A DNA stretch of 14,911 bases, taken from the NCBI GenBank assembly GCA_023438785.1, contig JAEXQJ010000039.1, positions 1 through 14,911 on the forward strand, written 5' to 3'. Positions 6,734 through 14,600 of the stretch are shown here, in pieces; within the stretch, counting starts at the first letter, position 1, and the number at the start of each line of letters is the position of its first letter. The translations under genes were made by a program, and so were the position numbers. This DNA comes from Pseudomonadota bacterium. GTDB taxonomy: Bacteria > Myxococcota_A > Polyangia > Fen-1088. Below the pieces are notes generated by a model. That model ran no database searches, was not told the DNA's origin, and saw only the letters and a list, made by a program, of their open reading frames with translations.

Positions 6734-8028
6734 GTCAGGTTCTCCTCCAGCTTGCGGACGGCCAGGACGGCGTTCTGACCGCCAAAGGCAAACGAGTGCT
6801 TGAGAGCGACCCGTATCTCCTGGCGGCGGGCGCGGTTGGGCACGTAGTCCAGGTCGCACTCGGGGTCGGGGCTTTCGTAGTTGATGGTCGGCGGCACCAC
6901 ACCGTGGCGCAGGGCCAGGAGGGTAATCACCAACTCCAGCGCACCCGAGGCGCCCATGGTGTGGCCCAGCATGGACTTGCTGGAGCTGATGGCGACGCGG
7001 CGGCTGTGCTCGCCCAAGGCCTGCTTGATGGCCTGGGTTTCGGCGTGGTCGTTGAGACGCGTGGCCGTGCCGTGGGCGTTGACGTAGTCCACGTCCTCGG
7101 GTTGCAGCCCCGCCGTCGCCAGGGCGAGGCTGATGGCCTCCGTCTGGCCAGCGGCATCGGGCGCGGTCAGATGGGTCGCGTCGCTGGTGGTGCCGTAGCC
7201 GATGATTTCGCCCAGGCAGGGCGCGCCTCGGCGGCGGGCGTGCTCGTACTCCTCGAGGACCAGCAACGCGGCGGCCTCCGACAGGACCAGGCCATCCCGA
7301 CGCGCATCGAAAGGACGACAGGCCTTGCACGGATCGGGATTGCGCGACAGCACGCGCAGGTTGGACCAGGCCCCGAGCACGCTGCCGCAGATGGGCGCGT
7401 CCGCGCCACCGGCCAGAACGACATCGTCCTCGCCGTGACGAATGCGACGGAACGCCTCGCCCACTGCCACCGCCCCCGAGGCACAGGCTGCCGCCACCGC
7501 GTGGTGACTCCCGGTCAGCTTGTAATGAATGGAGAGATTGCTGGCCAGCGAGTTGAACATATTGCGCGGCACCGCCAGAGGGTGCATGCGCCGCCAGCCG
7601 CGCGTGAAGTAGGCGTCGTACACGTCCTGCAGCCCCTGCGTGGCGCCGAACGCCGAGCCGACGACGACGGAGATGGGGCGCTTGTCCTCCTCACGCGAGC
7701 CGAGCTGAGCCGAGTCGAGGGCCAGCCCACCGGCCAGCAGACCGATGTTGGTGCACAGATCGTTGCGCCTCAGGATCTGCTCGGGCAGGAACGGGTTCGG
7801 CTCGGGCTCGACCACCTGGCCGCCGATGTGCACCGGATACTCGGCTGTATCCAGGCGCGTGATTTCGGAGATGCAGGATTGGCCTTGCAGAATGGCCGAC
7901 CAGAAGGTGTCCAGGTTGCTGCCCCAGGGGGTGGCGATGCCCATGCCGGTGACCACCACGCGACGGGGCCGCGGCTCGGTGTGCGCATGGACCGCGGGGC
8001 AAGAACGCTCGAGAGCAGGCCCGTTCAT
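6730..8028 (-). CDS. Beta-ketoacyl-ACP synthase (KAS I/II, FabF-like)
   Basis: A 432-residue condensing enzyme that elongates an ACP-bound acyl chain with malonyl-ACP. The thiolase fold begins with RRVVVTGMGIATPWG (22-36). The catalytic triad is intact: C182 in AAACASG, H319 in NAHGTAT, and H356 in SMLGHTMGASGA, with the conserved K351. The gating/C-terminal block HSFAFGGQNA (411-420) is also present, with Ala in place of the usual Gly. ATG 8028 is chosen because TAGGAG (8038-8033 on the minus strand) lies just before it, overlapping the stop of the upstream gene, and because the fold starts soon after. The frame stays open upstream to 8214, but that part is a shadow. The gene overlaps the downstream ACP gene by four bases. 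The 20-residue N-terminal extension before the fold is not informative. Confidence 0.92.
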   Translation of the reverse strand: MNGPALERSCPAVHAHTEPRPRRVVVTGMGIATPWGSNLDTFWSAILQGQSCISEITRLDTAEYPVHIGGQVVEPEPNPFLPEQILRRNDLCTNIGLLAGGLALDSAQLGSREEDKRPISVVVGSAFGATQGLQDVYDAYFTRGWRRMHPLAVPRNMFNSLASNLSIHYKLTGSHHAVAAACASGAVAVGEAFRRIRHGEDDVVLAGGADAPICGSVLGAWSNLRVLSRNPDPCKACRPFDARRDGLVLSEAAALLVLEEYEHARRRGAPCLGEIIGYGTTSDATHLTAPDAAGQTEAISLALATAGLQPEDVDYVNAHGTATRLNDHAETQAIKQALGEHSRRVAISSSKSMLGHTMGASGALELVITLLALRHGVVPPTINYESPDPECDLDYVPNRARRQEIRVALKHSFAFGGQNAVLAVRKLEENLT

Positions 8029-8035
8029 GGCGCTC

Positions 8036-8452
8036 CTACGCGGCCTCCCGGTGCTCGCGCACAAGCTGACACAGGCGGCCCAAATCCCGCGCATCGCGGA
8101 CCAGGGCTCGCCGGGCGGTGCGCACGCCGGACAGCGCGATGAGTCCGCGCGGCTTGGGGTCGCGTTCGGTCGCGGGCGAAGCCCCGCACACCACCACATC
8201 GGCCAAGGCCTCATCGAGGCACCTCTGTGGGCTCACCGGGTCGTCGCACTCGCACACCTCGTGGCCGTCCAGGCGCAGGCCAAGGGCCAACGTCCGACGC
8301 AGGTTGGCGTCGAGAACGGAGAGCAAGACGCGCACGGGCCGTCGCGGCACGGTCTCGGGCGGCACATCGCCGATCAGCCAGTCGCTGCTGCGTCGCTCGG
8401 GACCGGCCAAAACACTCCAATCGAGAATCGCTCGCTGATTCGTATTTTCCAC
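8036..8452 (-). CDS. Degenerate response-regulator-receiver-like protein
   Basis: About 138 residues from GTG 8452; an upstream GTG at 8521 is an alternative start. Residues from about 38 onward look like a receiver (CheY-like) fold: RRPVRVLLSVLDANLRRTLALGLRLDGHEVCECDD for beta1-alpha1-beta2, ADVVVCGASP at the beta3 position, GLIALSG for beta4, and a final helix LGRLCQLVREH. The phosphoacceptor Asp expected at the end of beta3 is absent (VVVCGAS), the N-terminal acidic pair is replaced (SVLD), and no conserved Lys follows beta4, so phosphorylation is unlikely. There is no output domain. The stop codon overlaps the Shine-Dalgarno of the ketosynthase gene, so it heads that operon. It may be a pseudo-receiver regulating the lipid enzymes by protein contact, or only structurally similar. 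Family assignment is tentative, from pattern alone. Confidence 0.55.
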   Translation of the reverse strand: MENTNQRAILDWSVLAGPERRSSDWLIGDVPPETVPRRPVRVLLSVLDANLRRTLALGLRLDGHEVCECDDPVSPQRCLDEALADVVVCGASPATERDPKPRGLIALSGVRTARRALVRDARDLGRLCQLVREHREAA

Positions 8453-8551
8453 GTCACCACCATAGGGACGCGCGCGAGACACCCGGGTGGCGGCTGTGCA
8501 ACAAGTTGGCGACGTGGACACGCTCCGGTGGCGGTCAGAGGCGCGGCTGCC

Positions 8552-8580
8552 TTGACCGCCGGCGACGCGTTTCCTACGCT
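8552..8580 (+). promoter_or_regulatory. Sigma70-type promoter of the metal efflux operon
   Basis: TTGACC (8552-8557) and TACGCT (8575-8580) are separated by 17 bases, a good match to TTGACA-N17-TATAAT in a GC-rich genome. Transcription would start near 8587, giving a short leader of about 18 bases before ATG 8605. The position directly in front of the first efflux-operon gene supports it. No clear MerR-type long-spacer dyad or CzcR-like direct repeat was seen. Confidence 0.55.
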
Positions 8581-8604
8581 TGGTTGGTCGAGCGACGGTC
8601 TTCG

Positions 8605-8973
8605 ATGCTGTTCATCACCCTGCACCAGCCCTGTGGCGCGCGCGTGCTCCTTCAGCGCGCGGCAGGTCTCGTGCTCCTCCTGCTGCTGGCAGCCCAGGCC
8701 TCGGCGGTCGTGGGCGAGACGCTGAGTGCAGATCAGGCACGGGAAGCCGTGTACCATCCCGAGCGCTCTGGTTCCGGTCCGGGACACGGAGACGAGACTT
8801 GCGATCCGTCCTGCCCGTGCGCGTGCTGCCCGGGTCACTCTGTGAGCAAGGCCATCTCTCCTGTCACGCCTGTGCTCCACTTCATGGCGCCCCGGGCCGT
8901 CGAGGCCGTCGGCGTCGTCGATCTCCATCCCGCCGAAGTCACCACCGCCATCTTCCATCCCCCGCGCGCCTGA
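8605..8973 (+). CDS. Small exported Cys/His-rich protein heading the efflux operon
   Basis: A 122-residue protein with an N-terminal hydrophobic segment (about 14-34, LLLLLAAQASA) that reads as a signal peptide with likely cleavage after ASA. The mature part has a soft-metal-binding cluster, CDPSCPCACCPGH (66-78: C66, C70, C72, C74, C75, H78), preceded by HGDE, and ends in IFHPPRA. Small exported Cys/His-rich proteins with a PPRA-like end often precede czc/cus genes; I recall this from similar operons and cannot confirm the family. It sits between the promoter at 8552-8580 and the outer membrane channel gene. A role in periplasmic metal binding or sensing is inferred. No Shine-Dalgarno stands out before ATG 8605; the start is supported by the signal peptide and the promoter distance. 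Confidence 0.7.
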   Translation: MLFITLHQPCGARVLLQRAAGLVLLLLLAAQASAVVGETLSADQAREAVYHPERSGSGPGHGDETCDPSCPCACCPGHSVSKAISPVTPVLHFMAPRAVEAVGVVDLHPAEVTTAIFHPPRA

Positions 8974-9038
8974 CGTCAGACATCCAGGGTTTTGCCGTGA
9001 CGCGCGCCTGAGGCGAGCCCGCGGCGTGGCGCAACTGT

Positions 9039-9057
9039 GACGACCCGATCGGGCGTC
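9039..9057. repeat. Intercistronic dyad before the outer membrane channel gene
   Basis: GACG-A-CCCGATCGGG-CGTC is a palindrome with one bulged base, ending 18 bases before ATG 9076 and just ahead of its GGAAGG Shine-Dalgarno. It could be an mRNA hairpin tuning expression of czcC relative to the first gene, or a small operator. It is not followed by a T-run, so it is not a terminator. Confidence 0.3.
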
Positions 9058-9075
9058 CTGCGGAAGGTGTTGAAG

Positions 9076-10347
9076 ATGCAGTGCACACGTGTGCGCACCT
9101 CGACGAGGAGGTGCAGTCAGCTTCTGTTCGTTTGTTCCCTCAGCCTAGCTACCGCGCCGGCGAACGCCAGCGAGACCGGCCCCCTGTGGGCTCCGCCGAC
9201 CGACGTCACCTGGGCGGAGCTCGTCCGGCTGGTCGATGCACATCCGCGCGTCACGGCCTCGACGGCACGAGCCGATGCCGCCCGGGGCGGCGTGAGGGCG
9301 GCGGGCGCGGCTCCCAACCCTACGTTCGAAACGCGAATCGCGCACGGTAGCCCCCCGGCGGGTGGCGACGGCAAGGTCGAGTGGGGGCTGACCCTGAACC
9401 TGCCCCTGGGCTGGCTCGCGCAGCGGGGGGCGCGAGTTGCCGCGGCGGAGGCCGGGGTCGAGATGGCGGATGCTGAGGCGAGGGCGTTGCGGCGCGACGT
9501 CCTACTCCAACTACAGACGCTGTTCTGGAATCTCGCCTTCGAGCAAGCCAGGGTCAAAACCCTCGAGGAGCTTGAACGTCAGACCCGCGTGCTGGTCAGC
9601 ACGGTGAGGCGAAAGGTCGAAACCGGCGAGGTACGCCCCGTCGAGGGCACCCGCGTCGAGATCGAGCTCGCGAAAGTGACGGCTGAGGTCGAGAGCGCAC
9701 GCACCCTGCTGACTTCACGCCAGAGCCAGCTCGGGCTGTGGCTCGGCCGGCCGCGCGTCGCCGCGCTGGCCGACCTCGCGGCACTGCCCGCCGCGGCCCT
9801 CACGGAGGCCTCGCTGCCGAAGCTCCGCGAGACTCACCCGGCCATCGCCGCCGCTCGCGCCAGGGTTCGAGGACTGCAGGCCGAGCTTGCCACGGAAGAG
9901 CGGGCACGCATCCCGTCCTTCTCCCTCATCGGCTTCACATCCTTCGAGCTCGACCGCAACTCGTACGGCGGTGGACTGGCCATTGACCTGCCCCTCTGGA
10001 ACTGGAATTCCGGGCGCATCGCTCAGGCCAGGGCGGCACTCGCGGCCGGCCGCAAGGAAGCCGACGCGGCGGCCCTGGAGATCGAGAGCAGCGCCATCGA
10101 GGCGCAGGCTGCCTGCCGTGCTTCCGCGGCGAGCGCATCACGTCTTGGCACCGCCGTGGTGCCGAGGGCGGAGAGCGCGGCCGCCATCATGGAGAAGACC
10201 TACAACCTCGGGGAGGCAGGCCTCCTCGACATCATCGACGCTCGCCGCACGCTGCTCGACGCGCGTCGGCTTCATCTGGGCGCCCTGGCCCAGGCCCAGA
10301 TCGACTGCAGCCGCCTGGCCGCCCTGACCGGAGAGGACTCCCGATGA
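9076..10347 (+). CDS. czcC: CzcC-like outer membrane channel of heavy-metal efflux (TolC family)
   Basis: A 423-residue outer membrane factor that forms the exit duct of a tripartite metal efflux pump. A signal peptide is visible (hydrophobic QLLFVCSLSLATAPANA, about 15-31, cleavage after ANA). The mature protein has the two-fold TolC repeat: long coiled-coil helices, with LRRDVLLQLQTLFWNLAFEQARVK in the first half and IESSAIEAQAACRA in the second, and beta segments such as VEWGLTLNLPLGW and YGGGLAIDLPLWNWNSG. The final NLGEAGLLDIIDARRTLLDAR is the typical outer-membrane-factor end motif. ATG 9076 is preferred to the in-frame GTG 9037: GGAAGG lies nine bases upstream and the signal peptide then has a normal length. 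The stop overlaps the start of the adaptor gene by four bases (ATGA). The gene symbol reflects family resemblance; which metal is exported is not determined. Confidence 0.88.
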   Translation: MQCTRVRTSTRRCSQLLFVCSLSLATAPANASETGPLWAPPTDVTWAELVRLVDAHPRVTASTARADAARGGVRAAGAAPNPTFETRIAHGSPPAGGDGKVEWGLTLNLPLGWLAQRGARVAAAEAGVEMADAEARALRRDVLLQLQTLFWNLAFEQARVKTLEELERQTRVLVSTVRRKVETGEVRPVEGTRVEIELAKVTAEVESARTLLTSRQSQLGLWLGRPRVAALADLAALPAAALTEASLPKLRETHPAIAAARARVRGLQAELATEERARIPSFSLIGFTSFELDRNSYGGGLAIDLPLWNWNSGRIAQARAALAAGRKEADAAALEIESSAIEAQAACRASAASASRLGTAVVPRAESAAAIMEKTYNLGEAGLLDIIDARRTLLDARRLHLGALAQAQIDCSRLAALTGEDSR

Positions 10348-11660
10348 CCGCTTCCAAGCTCACTCTGTTGGCCATTGCATGCGGCCTCGCGGGGGCAAGC
10401 CTCGCCTGCAGCAAGGGGACGCCGGTCCAGGGCGCCCGATCGGAAGGCGCGAAAGCGGAGAGAGAGCCGGAGCGCAAGCCCGCTCACGAGGCGCACCGCG
10501 AACACACCGGGGCAAAGGAGAAGTCGGACCTCGATCGCCCGGTCGAGGAGCTCGTCGCGCTTACGTGCGAGCACGGCAAGAAGACCTATGCGTGCGACGA
10601 GTGCCGCTACGAGACCGGCTTCGTGCGCGTTCCCGCCTCGGTGATGAAGAGCGGGCTCTTCAAGACCACCACGGCCGAGCGCCAGGAGCTCGCCGTGCCG
10701 ATAGACCTCACCGGCGAGATCAGCTTCGACGAGAGGCGGGTTGGCCACGTGAGCACCCAGGTCGAGGGCATCATCAAGCGTGTGCACGTCGCGCTGGGCG
10801 ACCAGGTGAAGAAGGACCAACCGCTGCTCGAGGTCGAGAGCGTAACGGTCGGTGAAGGCCAGAGCGCCTACCAGGAGGCCAAGGCCATGCTCGACTTGGC
10901 CCGGCGCAATTACGAGCGGGTTTCGGAGCTGCGCAAGGAGAACATCGCCTCGGGAAAGGAGTACCTGCAGGCGAAGCAGGAGTTGGAGGCGGCGCAGATT
11001 CGCGCCCAAGGCGCACGCAGCAAGCTGACCCGTCTGGGGACGCGTGGCGCCAGCGGGCGCGTCGTCCTGCGGGCGCCCATCGACGGCATGGTGCTGGTCA
11101 TGCACGCGGTTTCGGGCGAGGTGGCCAGGTCGCAGGAGGCCCTGGTCACCATTGGCGACAACACGGCGCTGTGGGTGTGGGCTGACCTCTACGAGCGAGA
11201 CATCGCCGCCGTGAAGAGGGGACAGGCCACGCGCCGACTGGCCGCGACCGTCTCCGTCAAGGCCTACCCGGGCGAGGGCTTCCCTGGCTTGGTTGACCTC
11301 ATCAGCCCCGCGATGGATGAGTCCTCGCGCACGGTCAAGGTTCGAGTCGAGCTCAAGAACCCCGACGGCAGGCTCCTCAGCGGGATGTTCGCCAATGTGA
11401 AGGTCTTCCTGCCGGAGGCGGAGGGAACCATGGCCCTTCCCCGCCAGGCCGTCCTGGAGGACGAGGGGCGCTCGTTCGTGTTCGTCCACTATCAAGGCGA
11501 CGACTTCGTCCGCCGGCCGGTCGAGGTGGGCCGGAAGTGGGCCGGGTGGGTCGAGATCAAGAAGGGAATCGAGCCATCACAAAACGTGGTCGCCGACGGC
11601 GCCTTCCTGATGAAGTCCGACGTCCTGCGCTCGAAGATGGGCGCGGGCTGCGCGGATTGA
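10344..11660 (+). CDS. czcB: CzcB/CusB-like periplasmic adaptor (membrane fusion protein), probable lipoprotein
   Basis: A 438-residue adaptor linking the RND pump to the outer membrane channel. The N-terminus is a signal with GASLAC (17-22); Cys22 makes a lipoprotein likely, although the lipobox is imperfect (Ser at -3, Leu at -2). A charged, His-containing linker (HEAHREH, 48-54) follows. Then comes a small metal-binding motif, CEHGKKTYACDEC (75-87; C75, H77, C84, C87), of the CxHG...CxxC type seen in many metal-efflux adaptors. The core has the biotinyl-lipoyl half-motifs EGIIKRVHVALGDQVKKDQPLLEV (141-164) and LRAPIDGMVLVMHAVSGEV (242-260), flanking an alpha-hairpin (about 172-230). The beta-barrel and membrane-proximal parts (WVWADLYERD, RTVKVRVEL, LPRQAVLEDEG) complete the fold. 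Translation is coupled to czcC by the ATGA overlap. Confidence 0.9.
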   Translation: MTASKLTLLAIACGLAGASLACSKGTPVQGARSEGAKAEREPERKPAHEAHREHTGAKEKSDLDRPVEELVALTCEHGKKTYACDECRYETGFVRVPASVMKSGLFKTTTAERQELAVPIDLTGEISFDERRVGHVSTQVEGIIKRVHVALGDQVKKDQPLLEVESVTVGEGQSAYQEAKAMLDLARRNYERVSELRKENIASGKEYLQAKQELEAAQIRAQGARSKLTRLGTRGASGRVVLRAPIDGMVLVMHAVSGEVARSQEALVTIGDNTALWVWADLYERDIAAVKRGQATRRLAATVSVKAYPGEGFPGLVDLISPAMDESSRTVKVRVELKNPDGRLLSGMFANVKVFLPEAEGTMALPRQAVLEDEGRSFVFVHYQGDDFVRRPVEVGRKWAGWVEIKKGIEPSQNVVADGAFLMKSDVLRSKMGAGCAD

Positions 11661-11672
11661 GGGGATGCGCCC

Positions 11673-14600
11673 ATGAGACCGATCACGTTCCTGCTCAAGA
11701 ACCGCCTTCTCGTATTCCTCGCGACGGCGGTGCTCATCGCCGCGGGCGTCTACGCGTGGATGCGCTTGCCGATCGATGCCTTCCCCGACGTGACCAACAC
11801 CCAGGTGATGATCCTCTCGAAGGCACCCGGGCTGGCGGCCGTGGACGTCGAGCAGCGGGTCAGCTACCCCATCGAACAGGTCATGCGCGGTCTTCCGCGC
11901 GTGCAGCAAGTGCGGTCCCTCTCGAAGGCCGGGCTTTCGCAGGTCGTCGTCGTGTTCGAGGACGGCGCGGATACCTACTGGACCCGCCAGATCGTCTTCG
12001 AGCGACTCAGCATGGCTCGCGAGCAACTCCCGCAAGGAGTCGAGCCCGAGCTCGGCCCGATTTCCACCGGTCTGGGTGAAGTCTTCCAGTACACCCTCGA
12101 GGGAGGGCGACAGAGCGCCATGGAGTTGCGCACGATCCAGGACTGGCTCGTTTCGCCGCTCCTGAAGCCCGTCCCCGGGGTCAACGAGGTCAACAGCTTC
12201 GGGGGCGAGGTCAAGCAGTACCAGGTCCTGGTCTCGCCCGAGAAGCTGCTCAAGTACGGCTTGACGGTGAACGAGGTGGTGGCCGCGGTTGAGCAAGGCA
12301 ACGCCAACGCGGGCGGTGGCGTCGTGGTCAGGGGCTGGGAGCAACTCTACCTGCGCGGCGTGGGGCTGCTGAAGGACATCCCCGACATCGAGCGTGTGGT
12401 GCTCAAGTCGAAGGACGGCGCCCCCGTCTACCTGCGCGACGTGGCCGATGTCGAGATCGGCGCCGAGCCGCGGCAGGGGGCCGTCTCGCGCGACGGCAAG
12501 GGCGAAGCGGTGGCGGGCATGATCATCATGCTCAAGGGCGAGAACGCGAAGGACGTGGTCAGCAGGGTCAAGGAGACGCTCAGCAAGGTCCAGCGCACTC
12601 TGCCCGAGGGCGTGCGCCTCAACGTCTTCTACGACCGGACCTCGCTCATCGAGGCCTGCATCAAGACGGTCGTGGACGCACTCATGGAGGGCGGCCTCTT
12701 CGTCATCCTCGTGCTCTTCCTCTTCCTCGCCGAGCTGCGGACCGCCCTCATCGTCGTCTGCTCCCTGCCCCTGACCTTCCTGGTGAGCTTCATTCTCATG
12801 GGCTCGTCAGGGATCAGCTCCAACCTGATGAGCCTGGGTGGGCTCGCCTTCTCGGTGGGCATGGTGGTCGACGCCTCCATCGTCGTGGTCGAGAACGTCC
12901 GCCGGCACCTGGCCCAGCGGACGGACAAGGAACACAAGCGCCGCATCGTCGCCGAGGCGCTGGCGGAGGTGGCACGGCCGGTCGCCTTCTCCGTCCTCAT
13001 CGTCGCCATCATCCTGGTCCCGCTGTTCACTCTGCAGGGGGTGGAGGGCAAGATGTTCGCGCCCCTCGCCGCGACCATGCTCATCGCGCTGCTGGTGTCG
13101 CTGCTCGTGGCGTTGACGGTCATACCTGTTCTCTCCGAAAGCTTCCTCAAACAGGTCCCGGAAAAAGAGTTCGGATTCATTCGCCGCTTTCACCGAGCCT
13201 ACATGCGCCTGCTTCGCCGTGCGGTGCACCGGCCTCGGGTGACGCTGGGAGTCTCGGGTGCCGTGCTCCTCGGCACGCTGGCGCTGCTGCCTCTCATGGG
13301 CACGGAGTTCATGCCACCGCTGGATGAAGGCTCGATCGCGGTCAATGTGGTGCGGCTCCCGAACGCCTCGCTCGACGGTTCGGTCAAGGTGGCGGGCTTC
13401 ATTGAACAGCGGCTGCGAAGGTTCCCGGAGGTCGAGACCGTGGTCAGCAAGACGGGACGGGCTGAGATCTCCGAGGACCCCATGGGGCCCGAACAGACCG
13501 ACGTGTTCATCATGCTCAAGCCCCACAAGCAGTGGAGCACGGGCAGGAACAAGGCCCAACTCATCGAGGCGATGCAGAAGGACCTCGCGCAGATTCCGGG
13601 TTTGCGCTTCTCGTTTTCACAGCCCATCGCCCTGCGGGTCAACGAGCTCATCTCGGGGGTGAAGAGCGACCTCGCGGTGAAGGCATTCGGCCCGGACCTC
13701 GACGTCCTCAAGAGATTTGCCGATCGGGCAGCCGCGATCCTGGGCGGCGTCGAGGGCGCGCGCGACGTGAAGGTCGAGCAGGTCTCGGGCATGTCCCAGC
13801 TCGACGTGGTCATCGACCGCGAGGCCGTCGCCCGCCATGGCATCAAGATCGGAGAGGTCAATGCGGCTATCGAGACCGCCGTCGCCGGCAGGAAGGCAAC
13901 CACGCTCATCGAGGAGCAGCGCCGCTTTGCCGTCGTTGTGCGGTTTCCCGAGTCGGCCCGCGGGGACCTCCCCGAGTTGGAACGTATCCTGATTCCGGCA
14001 CCCGGCGGCGAGCGCGTTCCCTTGGCGCAACTCGCGGACTTCCAGACCGTGGAGGCCCCGGCGCAGGTGAGTCGCGAAAACGGCATGCGCCGTGTGGTCG
14101 CGGAGGCGAACATTCGCGGGCGCGACTTGGGTGGCTTCGTGGCCGAGGTGCAGGCCAAGCTCGCGCCGCTCGTGAGGGAGTTGCCGTCTGGCACCTACGT
14201 GGAATACGGCGGCCAGTTCGAAAACCAGCAGCGCGCCATGAAGCAGCTCGCCATCGTGGTGCCGCTCGCCCTGCTTCTCATCGTGGTGCTGCTCTACCTG
14301 GCGCTCGGATCCATTTGGAGCTCGCTGCTCGTGCTGCTCAATCTGCCGTTCGCGCTGGTGGGTGGCGTGATCGCCGTGGTCGCCTTTCGCATGCCCGTGT
14401 CGGTCTCCGCGGCCGTGGCGTTCATCGTCCTTCTGGGAATTGCCGTGCAGAACGGTGTCGTGCTCGTCGCCTTTTTTCGCCAACTCCGCCAGCAGGGCGA
14501 GTCCGTGGCGGATACGGTGGCCAAGGGTTGCGAGCTGCGATTCCGGCCGCTGCTCATGACCGCGCTCACCAGCTTCATCGGGCATCTGCCGATGCTCTAC

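Noticed and set aside
6796..8142. 448-codon plus-strand frame opposite the ketosynthase
   Set aside because: It is antisense to an enzyme with an intact Cys-His-His triad, has no recognisable domain, and is explained by high GC at third codon positions.
8374..8958. 194-codon minus-strand frame across the promoter and the Cys-rich gene
   Set aside because: It runs antisense to a signal peptide and Cys cluster and overlaps the receiver-like gene in another frame; no motif supports it.
10272..11495. 407-codon minus-strand frame opposite czcB; similar long antisense frames at 11577-12344 and 13617-14585
   Set aside because: These mirror real efflux genes; their residue composition is typical of shadow frames and no start with a ribosome binding site or domain was seen.
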